Origin: Candidatus Kaiserbacteria bacterium CG_4_10_14_0_2_um_filter_50_16
GTDB taxonomy: Bacteria; Patescibacteriota; Minisyncoccia; Phycocordibacterales; Phycocordibacteraceae
Direction of reading: 5' to 3'
Assembly (NCBI GenBank): GCA_002793115.1
Contig: PFPP01000006.1
Location: forward strand, 1-15,145
Length of the DNA stretch: 15,145 nucleotides
The translations under genes were made by a program, and so were the position numbers. The notes under the pieces are model-generated. The model was not told where the DNA came from. It saw only the letters and a list, made by a program, of their open reading frames with translations, and made no database searches. The first letter of the stretch is position 1. Each line of letters begins with the position of its first letter. Positions 6,925-12,754 of this stretch are shown in pieces.

Positions 6925-7323
6925 TTATGTACTAATATTCTGATCCACGGAAACATGAAGCCATTTGAGGGCCTCTTTCTCAGTGGCGAAAAATTTCATA
7001 TTTCTCCTCGACGAAGCTGCAATAACAAACGACGCAAGCGTCCTCACAAACACATTTCCACCGAATATAGCTGCCCTAAAAATCTTTGGATGTTTAAAAA
7101 ATTCAACCCATATTCTTCTCGCCGCCGAGGAAAATTGCGTAGATTGCTGTATATCTATACTAACGAGGTGCGCTTCTCCTGCATCAACAAACTTCCATCC
7201 TTCATCTCTTAACTGCACCGCCTCACTTTCATCCACGGGCGCAGATATAAGGTAGTGAATGATGCCATCCTTGCACCAAACTTTGTTCCCGCCGGGTGTT
7301 TTTATTACGTTTTCTTCATCCAT
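6925..7323 (-). CDS. SpoIIAA/STAS-like domain protein, first gene of the signalling operon
   Basis: The 132-residue protein looks like a single STAS/SpoIIAA-like alpha-beta domain. A hydrophobic strand (AHLVSIDIQQS, ~51-61), helix (AARRIWVEFFKHP), strand (IFRAAIFGGN, 81-90), long helix (VFVRTLASFVIAAS) and the end signature MKFFATEKEALKWL (109-122) resemble the 'F....EAL.WL' ending of SpoIIAA-like (PF11964-type) proteins. An N-terminal ~50 residues precede it. Such domains mediate regulated protein contacts; no enzyme motif is seen. ATG at 7321-7323 has GAGG 10 nt upstream and TATACT at 7346-7351. It is the probable first gene of the operon with DUF1059, kinase and regulator. The exact family is inferred from pattern. 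Confidence 0.65.
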   Translation of the reverse strand: MDEENVIKTPGGNKVWCKDGIIHYLISAPVDESEAVQLRDEGWKFVDAGEAHLVSIDIQQSTQFSSAARRIWVEFFKHPKIFRAAIFGGNVFVRTLASFVIAASSRRNMKFFATEKEALKWLHVSVDQNIST

Positions 7324-7333
7324 ATGAGTGTCG

Positions 7334-7351
7334 CCTCACATTGCTAGTATA
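7334..7351 (-). promoter_or_regulatory. -10 box and ribosome binding site of the signalling operon
   Basis: TATACT on the minus strand at 7346-7351 lies 22 nt before the ATG, with GAGG at 7334-7337 between them. This is one of the few starts here with a leader and Shine-Dalgarno. No good -35 at 16-18 nt. Confidence 0.4.
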
Positions 7352-7411
7352 CACAAAATGCAGTAAGAAGCAGTACCAATTTATCCACATGTACAAAATG
7401 TCTTTATAAGT

Positions 7412-7482
7412 TCGGGCCGCCGGGAATTGAACCCGGTCTACACGCACCCGAAGCGTGCGTACTACCGGCATACTCCGGCCCG
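7412..7482 (-). tRNA. tRNA-Pro (anticodon CGG)
   Basis: A 71-nt cloverleaf on the minus strand: acceptor CGGGCCG/CGGCCCG with the C1:G72 pair typical of proline tRNAs, short D arm (GTAT/GTAC), anticodon stem CACGC/GCGTG with loop TTCGGGT (anticodon CGG), and T stem CCGGG/CCCGG. Discriminator A; CCA not encoded. The D loop is unusually short. It is the last gene of a three-tRNA cluster. Confidence 0.93.
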
Positions 7483-7503
7483 ACACAGACCATCTCTCCC
7501 GTG

Positions 7504-7577
7504 TGCGCTCTAAGGGATTCGAACCCCTGACCTTTCGCGTGTGAAGCGAACGCTCTAACCAACTGAGCTAAGAGCGC
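7504..7577 (-). tRNA. tRNA-Val (anticodon CAC)
   Basis: A 74-nt cloverleaf: acceptor GCGCTCT/AGAGCGC, D stem GCTC/GAGC, anticodon stem TTCGC/GCGAA with loop TTCACAC (anticodon CAC, reads GTG), T stem AGGGG/CCCTT with one G-U pair, discriminator A, no encoded CCA. It is the middle gene of the cluster, 21 nt from tRNA-Pro and 39 nt from tRNA-Ala. Confidence 0.95.
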
Positions 7578-7616
7578 GAACTATGGCGGGATAACAAAAG
7601 GATAACAAAAGATGGG

Positions 7617-7689
7617 TGGACCGTACAGGATTCGAACCTGCGACCCCCACATTGCAAATGTGGTGCTCTACCAACTGAGCTAACGGCCC
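7617..7689 (-). tRNA. tRNA-Ala (anticodon TGC)
   Basis: A 73-nt cloverleaf: acceptor GGGCCGT/ACGGTCC with the G3:U70 alanine identity pair, D stem GCTC/GAGC, anticodon stem CCACA/TGTGG with loop TTTGCAA (anticodon TGC), and discriminator A. The genome continues CCCA after the discriminator, so an exact CCA end is not encoded. It is the first gene of the cluster. Confidence 0.95.
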
Positions 7690-7699
7690 ATTGGGTATC

Positions 7700-7728
7700 A
7701 ATGTATCATTTCCGAGCGATAATTTGAA
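7700..7728 (-). promoter_or_regulatory. Probable promoter of the tRNA-Ala/Val/Pro cluster
   Basis: On the minus strand TTCAAA (7723-7728) and TACATT (7700-7705) are 17 nt apart, and the -10 is preceded by TGA (extended -10). The tRNA-Ala 5' end is 10 nt downstream of the -10. The rest of the 7690-7842 gap up to the ddl stop shows nothing else I can support. Confidence 0.45.
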
Positions 7729-7842
7729 GCCAGACGGTTTCCCCCGACTGCGAAGACCACATCGAACGTCTCCGACATCGAGCCGAGATTCGTCATAGAC
7801 AATAGCCAACATCGAGTACTCCCGCGCCAGACGAAAGCTCCG

Positions 7843-8805
7843 CTATCTCTCGAGCGCGAGATTGACCAGATGGGAGAGAAAATCGGGGAACGGCACGCCG
7901 ACCGCGGCGAGAGATTTCGGCAGAAGTGATTCGGACGTGAGCCCGGGGAGCGTGTTGGTCTCGAGGTAATAGACGCCTTTCGGCGCGACGATGAAGTCGC
8001 TTCGCGAGTAATGGCGTAAGCCGAGCGCGCGGTGCATCACCATCGCCGCTCGTTTCAATTCCTCGGTAGCAACGCGGGAGAAATGACCGGGACAGATTTC
8101 GCGCGATTCGCCGGAATACTTCGCATCGTAGGAGAAGAAATCATCTTTTGGAGGAATAATTTCGACGACGGGGAGCGCGTAGAGCGCTTCGCCGCGCAGA
8201 TTTTCAACAACGCCTGCAGTCGCCTCCTTTCCACGAATATATTCCTCAACGAGAATGCTCGGTGCACCGTCGGAGAAAAGCCGTTCGAGAGCGGCGAGAA
8301 CCAGCGCATATCCGCCAACGATAGAAATACCGACCGAGGAGCCCCAGCCGACGGGCTTCACGACGACCGGCTGATGGAAAGCGCGGATGATCTCGTGTGC
8401 CGCTACCTCATTGTCGGCAGCGCGCTCGAGATGACGGAACTCCGGCGTGAGCAGTCCAGCTTCTTTCGCGCACATTTTCGCCATGAGCTTATGCATCGCG
8501 AGATACGAGCCGAAGGAATCCGCACCTGTATATGGAACTCCGAAGCGTTCTAGGAGTTTTTGCACTTCCCCATCCTCACCGTATTCGCCATGCAGACCGA
8601 TGAGAACAACATCGAGCTGTCGCAGGACGCGCTCGGGCGTCGTCGGCCGACCGCGGTCGTGCCACTGTCCTCTTTTATCAATATACACATCGCGCGTCGT
8701 AAAGCGTTCTTCGGGAAGATTCGCGAGTATCGCGGCGCCGGATTTCAGCGAGACCACGTGTTCGCGCGATGGCCCGCCCCGCAGGACTCCGACGATAGTT
8801 TGCAT
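7843..8805 (-). CDS. ddl: D-alanine--D-alanine ligase
   Basis: An ATP-grasp enzyme joining two D-Ala for peptidoglycan precursors in the cytoplasm. The 320 residues are normal length and carry the family landmarks: GGPSREHVVS near the N-terminus (10-19), HGEYGEDG (72-79), KPVGWGSSVGI (150-160, ATP-binding), VEEYIRGKE (186-194), DAKY (227-230, omega-loop Tyr associated with D-Ala rather than D-lactate specificity), RSDF (268-271) and LETNTLPGLT (281-290, Mg and second D-Ala site; usually LEVNTLPGM). It is the last gene of the tgt-uvrBAC-ddl operon, starting 5 nt after the uvrC stop, but an extended -10 overlapping that stop suggests independent leaderless expression. Its product would make the D-Ala-D-Ala that the VanY-like enzyme in this window trims. 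Confidence 0.96.
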   Translation of the reverse strand: MQTIVGVLRGGPSREHVVSLKSGAAILANLPEERFTTRDVYIDKRGQWHDRGRPTTPERVLRQLDVVLIGLHGEYGEDGEVQKLLERFGVPYTGADSFGSYLAMHKLMAKMCAKEAGLLTPEFRHLERAADNEVAAHEIIRAFHQPVVVKPVGWGSSVGISIVGGYALVLAALERLFSDGAPSILVEEYIRGKEATAGVVENLRGEALYALPVVEIIPPKDDFFSYDAKYSGESREICPGHFSRVATEELKRAAMVMHRALGLRHYSRSDFIVAPKGVYYLETNTLPGLTSESLLPKSLAAVGVPFPDFLSHLVNLALER

Positions 8806-8810
8806 ACCGT

Positions 8811-10121
8811 TTAGTATACCAAACGAGAACGAGCGTGGCGGTGCCGGGCGAGCGAGAAGCGATGTGCTTCGGCATTCGCTAGAACTACATCAGTTTCATC
8901 TATGCCAGCGCGTCGTGTGCCGATAATTTCACGTGGGCGGTGCCGCCCATCTTTAACGACTGCCACTACTGATATGGCGACACCCACTTCTTTGAGCACC
9001 GACTCTGCCGCTTTTTTATGTGCAGTGCCACCATCCACCACAATCGCTTTTGGCAAGGGCCATTCAGGGTGACCTAGACGCCGCGAGAGAATCTCTTTCA
9101 GCGATGCAATATCATCATTTTGTATGTAGGACGTAGTACGTCCTACATGTTTTTTAGGACCGCGGATGCGGAAGATTCGGTATGCCGATTTGGCTGGGGT
9201 GCTATTCTCGACTACAATCATTACACCAATTGCATTCGTTCCAGAGAGATGCGCGGTGTCATATGCTTCAATTCTCTGCGAAGCGAATTGCCCCGAGTTT
9301 GTCGAGGGGTTCTGTTCCAAATTCTCATCTTTGATAAGCGAAACATCCTGAATATGGTCGAATGCGGAGAGTTGTCGGCGGGCTTTAATCGCATCTTCGA
9401 AACGTTCCTCTTTTGCCGCGTGCCGCATGTCTTTCTCAAGTGTCATGCGTAATTCTTTCCCTCGTCCGCTCAAAAAGAGCATTATGTGACGTATCGTACA
9501 GCGGTATTCTTTTGCATTAAAATTACGCGGAGATTGTTTGATTTGTACATTGAATTCTCTCTGTGCCGCTTGATGCTTGCTTTTCGTACCGACCGGTTTT
9601 GCCGTATCGAAAAACGGGAAGATGCGACGGATAATCCGCAATCCTTCACGTAACTGCGCGCCAGACGGAAATGGTCCGTATATCGCGCGAAAATGGAAGT
9701 CCGACTTCTGGAAACTTGTATTGAAGTCTGACTTCAATCTTCGCGTCTTGAAATCGATATCCTTCCCTCGAACAACGAGTACGCGCGGAATGTCTTCTCG
9801 CGTGATTACCACATGAAGAAATGTCTTATCGTCCTTCCCTTCCACGTTCACAACAGAACTGTACTTTTTGATGAGCGTCGCTTCGCGCACGAGCGCCTCG
9901 AGCACGGTCGGGGTTGTTTCAAACGTGATGCGATCCGCTCTCGTCACCATATCGACCACACGTGGTCCCCGGGTCAAAATCAATTCATCGTCGAAATACG
10001 AACGCACTCTGTCGCGCAGACTCGTCGCCTTGCCGACATACAGGACTTTCCTTCCATGTTTGAACAGGTACACGCCCGGCATATCCGGCAAGTTACTTTT
10101 TTGTAGATCGCTTTTTTTCAT
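8811..10121 (-). CDS. uvrC: UvrABC excinuclease subunit C, compact form
   Basis: UvrC makes both incisions around damage held by UvrB. I chose ATG at 10121 (436 aa), just before LPDMPGVYLFKHG; upstream codons in this frame lie inside uvrA. Domains: GIY-YIG nuclease at ~12-95 (Tyr18, VLYVGKA with Tyr28, Arg40, Glu80), UVR motif at ~228-254 (LEKDMRHAAKEERFEDAIKA) that contacts UvrB, and the RNase H-like nuclease with Asp288 (AYDTAHLSGTNAIG), Asp363 (VVDGG) and His420 (EAHRF). It stops at Tyr436 without the usual (HhH)2 domain; typical UvrCs are about 600 aa. The four-cysteine cluster normally between the GIY-YIG domain and UVR motif is absent (only Cys208 in the chain). Three palindromic repeats lie in frame (residues ~130-144, ~271-277, ~325-333). 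It overlaps uvrA by 29 nt. Confidence 0.94.
   Translation of the reverse strand: MKKSDLQKSNLPDMPGVYLFKHGRKVLYVGKATSLRDRVRSYFDDELILTRGPRVVDMVTRADRITFETTPTVLEALVREATLIKKYSSVVNVEGKDDKTFLHVVITREDIPRVLVVRGKDIDFKTRRLKSDFNTSFQKSDFHFRAIYGPFPSGAQLREGLRIIRRIFPFFDTAKPVGTKSKHQAAQREFNVQIKQSPRNFNAKEYRCTIRHIMLFLSGRGKELRMTLEKDMRHAAKEERFEDAIKARRQLSAFDHIQDVSLIKDENLEQNPSTNSGQFASQRIEAYDTAHLSGTNAIGVMIVVENSTPAKSAYRIFRIRGPKKHVGRTTSYIQNDDIASLKEILSRRLGHPEWPLPKAIVVDGGTAHKKAAESVLKEVGVAISVVAVVKDGRHRPREIIGTRRAGIDETDVVLANAEAHRFSLARHRHARSRLVY
8813..8821 (-). promoter_or_regulatory. Extended -10 promoter element before ddl
   Basis: The minus strand reads TGG-TATACT, with the hexamer at 8813-8818, overlapping the uvrC stop codon. 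The ddl ATG begins 7 nt after it, without a Shine-Dalgarno. No -35 match; extended -10 promoters often need none. Confidence 0.45.
9124..9148 (-). repeat. Perfect 25-nt palindrome inside uvrC (family 2)
   Basis: Two 12-nt arms (ATGTAGGACGTA and TACGTCCTACAT) around a single central base form a perfect inverted repeat. It encodes about HVGRTTSYI, in frame, between FRIRG and NDDIASLKEI of UvrC, where other UvrCs have only a short link to the 'DDfa.M.E...RR' helix. It therefore looks inserted at a surface loop. On the plus strand six T's follow, resembling a terminator, but no plus-strand gene is present. Confidence 0.7.
9291..9309 (-). repeat. Imperfect palindrome inside uvrC encoding NPSTNSGQ (family 3)
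   Basis: The 19-nt sequence, minus strand CCCCTCGACAAACTCGGGG, is an imperfect inverted repeat. It is close to the 'CCTTCGACAAGCTCAGG'-type dispersed repeat, which I recall as common in environmental and CPR genomes, where it encodes PSTSSGQ-like peptides. Here it gives NPSTNSGQ at UvrC residues 271-278, just before the RNase H-like domain. No other copy was seen in this window. Confidence 0.6.
9696..9738 (-). repeat. Two-hairpin palindromic element, copy A, inside uvrC (family 1)
   Basis: It is made of a 13-nt palindrome (GAAGTC-C-GACTTC, 9696-9708), an 11-nt linker, and a 19-nt palindrome (ATTGAAGTC-T-GACTTCAAT, 9720-9738). It encodes LKSDFNTSFQKSDF (UvrC residues about 129-142), within an otherwise poorly conserved stretch before IYGPFPSG. 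It closely matches copy B at 14926-14967 in tgt. Confidence 0.8.
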
Positions 10122-12711
10122 GGCGTTGTAAGACTTTCGATATATATTCGCCCGTATACGAGCCCTCGATGTCAGCGACCTCTTCGGGTGTGCCCTTCGC
10201 GACGACCTTCCCGCCGCTGGCGCCACCTTCGGGACCAAAGTCGATAAGATAGTCGGCATTCTTGATAACATCGAGATTATGCTCGATAACTACGACTGTA
10301 TTCCCGCGCCGCACGAGCTCTTGCAGAATCTCGATGAGTTTCTTGACATCTTCATAATGAAGACCGACTGTCGGTTCGTCGAGCAGATAGATGGTCTTCA
10401 TAGCCGCCTTTCGATACAGCTCGCTTGCTATCTTTACGCGTTGTGCTTCCCCTCCGGAGAGTGTTGTTGCACTTTGACCGAGCGTGAGATATTCAAGCCC
10501 AGTCGCGTTTAAACTCGTCAGACGGTCGGCAATCGCCGGAATATCGCTAAAGAATTTTTCTGCTTCTTCAATAGTCATAGTAAGCACGTCATGAATCGTT
10601 TTACCGCGAAAGGTGATTCCGAGTGTTTCTTTCATAAAACGTTTTCCTTCGCACACATTGCAGGTCACATAGACCGTCGGGAGGAAGTGCATTTCTACCG
10701 CGATGGAACCGTTCCCTTGACAAGCTTCACAACGGCCGCCGGAAACATTAAAGGAAAAACTGCTCGGTTTCCATCCGCGGGCGCGCGCTTCGGAGGTCGC
10801 GGCAAAGAGGTCGCGGATATGGGTGAAGGCGCCGGTGTAGGTCGCTGGATTACTTCGCGGCGTGCGCCCGATAGGCGATTGGTCTATAAGCACAACACGT
10901 CCGAGATATTCGGTGCCCGTAAGGGATGCGATGTATTCGAGCTGCTGTTTCCCTCGAGCTAGTCGAGAGGCGATATTGCGGTGCAAAATATTGTGGAGAA
11001 ATGTCGATTTCCCGCTTCCCGAGACTCCAGTGATGCAGACAAGTTTGCCGAGCGGTACGTCGATATTTTGATTTTTTACATTATGCAGAGTTGCGCCGCG
11101 CACTTTCAGCCAGCCATTCTCGCTCGTACGGCGTTTCTCGGGAACAGGGATTTCTTTTTCTCCTCGCATATACGCGAGCGTCAAGGAATCATTTGCATTC
11201 TCTTTTGCTGTCAGCAATTCATCCAGCCAGCCGGAAGCGACAACCACCCCGCCGTGAACACCAGCGCCCGGACCGATATCGACCAGATAGTCGGAAGACA
11301 GGATAGTGCGTTCATCATGCTCGACAATAAGAATTGTATTTCCGAGCTCTTTCAGTGTGAGAAGCGTCTTGATGAGGCGATCATTATCGCGCTGGTGGAG
11401 CCCGATGGTTGGCTCGTCGAGCACATAGAGTGCCCCAGTGAGTCCGCTCCCGAGCTGTGAGGCGAGTCGAATGCGCTGCGCTTCGCCGCCCGAGAGCGTT
11501 GCCGCCGAACGATTGAGAGTGAGATAATCGAGACCGACGTTCAACATAAAGGCGATACGGCTTTCTATTTCTTTCAAAATCGGCATGGCAATATCGAATT
11601 TCATTTCCGATAGCTTGATACTATCGACGAATTCTTTCGCTTCGCGTATCGACATCGAAGTAAAATCAACAATATTCTTACCGAGCCCATTATCTTTTTC
11701 ACCCTTTAAATAGACACGCAATGCCTCCGACCGAAGGCGCTTTCCTTTGCAGGCCGAACATTGCTCTTCAGAAAAAAGCGATTCGGTGCCGAGACCGTGG
11801 CATGCCGGGCATGCGCCATACGGCGAGTTGAACGAGAAGAGGCGCGGTTCGACTTCCGGAAAAGGAGTTCCGTCGTCCGGACAAATAAATCTTGACGAGA
11901 GCGTTTCGAGTGTGCCGTCGGCATGCTGGATCTTTACCAGACCATTTGACTCCTTGAGCGCGAGTTCGAGCGCCTCGGAGAGCCGTTCTCGAGCGTCAGC
12001 GGTCGTGCGAGCGAATTCGGAAACGAATATATTATCAACAAGAGCGTCGATGCTGTGCTGTTTATTCCGATCAAGTACAATCTTCTCGCGCAATGAATGA
12101 AGTTTCCCATCAATGACCACTTTTTCATATCCCTTTCCAAGAAGGTCATACAGGAGTTGATAGTATTCGCCTTTCCTACCCACGACCATTGGCGCATAGA
12201 TAGTGACGGCGGCATTCCTATCGATTGCGATGATGCGTGAGAATATCATTTTTATCATTTCTTCTTTTGAAAGCCGCACTATAGGCACATCATGATTCAC
12301 ACAATAGGGCTGGCCAGCGCGCGCATAGAGGACGCGCAAATAATCATAAATTTCGGTAACGGTTGCGACTGTCGAACGAGGATTATTCGAACGGCTCTTC
12401 TGGTCTATAGAAATGGCCGGAGAGAGACCGGTAATTTCATCCACGTCCGGTTTCGCCATTTGATTGAGAAATTGCCGCGCATATGCGGAGAGCGACTCGA
12501 CATAACGCCGCTGTCCTTCGGCAAAAATAGTATCGAAAGCGAGCGAGGACTTCCCGCTTCCCGAGAGGCCGGTAATGACCGTCATTGCGCCACGCGGCAT
12601 CGCGACGTCGATATTCTTCAGATTGTGGGTACGCGCACCCTTCACGACGAGCCAGTCGCTCCCGTGCGTATGGTGATGCTCCTCTTTAAAGGTATTCGTT
12701 TTCTTTGGCAT
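10093..12711 (-). CDS. uvrA: UvrABC excinuclease subunit A, short form lacking an internal insertion
   Basis: UvrA dimers find bulky DNA lesions and load UvrB. Start ATG 12711 (872 aa) precedes the DWLVVKGARTHNLKNI strand common to UvrAs; an upstream extension would lie inside uvrB. Two ABC halves are complete: Walker A GLSGSGKSS (48-56) and GVSGSGKST (562-570), signatures LSGGEAQR (406-413 and 751-758), Walker B LDEPT (431-435 and 778-782). The C-terminal zinc module is intact (Cys661, 664, 684, 687). In the first module the second Cys is replaced (CPDD at 277-280) while CPAC (301-304) and CSAC (318-321) remain, and roughly 100 residues usually found between GLG and the CxxC-G-K-R-L segment are missing. 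The N-terminus has a His-rich patch (HHHTH). A hairpin lies in the 43-nt gap after uvrB. Confidence 0.96.
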   Translation of the reverse strand: MPKKTNTFKEEHHHTHGSDWLVVKGARTHNLKNIDVAMPRGAMTVITGLSGSGKSSLAFDTIFAEGQRRYVESLSAYARQFLNQMAKPDVDEITGLSPAISIDQKSRSNNPRSTVATVTEIYDYLRVLYARAGQPYCVNHDVPIVRLSKEEMIKMIFSRIIAIDRNAAVTIYAPMVVGRKGEYYQLLYDLLGKGYEKVVIDGKLHSLREKIVLDRNKQHSIDALVDNIFVSEFARTTADARERLSEALELALKESNGLVKIQHADGTLETLSSRFICPDDGTPFPEVEPRLFSFNSPYGACPACHGLGTESLFSEEQCSACKGKRLRSEALRVYLKGEKDNGLGKNIVDFTSMSIREAKEFVDSIKLSEMKFDIAMPILKEIESRIAFMLNVGLDYLTLNRSAATLSGGEAQRIRLASQLGSGLTGALYVLDEPTIGLHQRDNDRLIKTLLTLKELGNTILIVEHDERTILSSDYLVDIGPGAGVHGGVVVASGWLDELLTAKENANDSLTLAYMRGEKEIPVPEKRRTSENGWLKVRGATLHNVKNQNIDVPLGKLVCITGVSGSGKSTFLHNILHRNIASRLARGKQQLEYIASLTGTEYLGRVVLIDQSPIGRTPRSNPATYTGAFTHIRDLFAATSEARARGWKPSSFSFNVSGGRCEACQGNGSIAVEMHFLPTVYVTCNVCEGKRFMKETLGITFRGKTIHDVLTMTIEEAEKFFSDIPAIADRLTSLNATGLEYLTLGQSATTLSGGEAQRVKIASELYRKAAMKTIYLLDEPTVGLHYEDVKKLIEILQELVRRGNTVVVIEHNLDVIKNADYLIDFGPEGGASGGKVVAKGTPEEVADIEGSYTGEYISKVLQRHEKKRSTKK

Positions 12712-12719
12712 GCCTAAAT

Positions 12720-12739
12720 CCTGCCCGTGGCGGGGCAGG
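12720..12739 (-). repeat. GC-rich hairpin between uvrB and uvrA (family 4)
   Basis: CCTGCCC and GGGCAGG arms of 7 nt surround a 6-nt loop, occupying half of the 43-nt uvrB-uvrA gap and ending 8 nt before the uvrA ATG. No T-run follows it on the minus strand, so it is not a standard terminator. It could be a dispersed palindromic repeat, an mRNA stability element, or a structure limiting uvrA translation. Confidence 0.55.
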
Positions 12740-12754
12740 TACGATATGAGTGTA

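Noticed and set aside
7555..7812. 85-codon minus-strand reading frame over the tRNA genes
   Set aside because: It covers tRNA-Ala and part of tRNA-Val in sense and has no protein-like features.
10080..10121. MKKSDLQKSNL at the UvrC N-terminus as a third copy of the KSDF element
   Set aside because: The peptide resemblance is not supported by DNA: the GAAGTC/GACTTC palindromes are absent.
10122..10271. Upstream extension of uvrC by 50 codons
   Set aside because: The extra residues are an out-of-frame shadow of uvrA; the GIY-YIG domain starts normally after ATG 10121.
12720..12739. uvrB-uvrA hairpin as a rho-independent terminator
   Set aside because: No T-run follows on the minus strand and uvrA starts 8 nt later.
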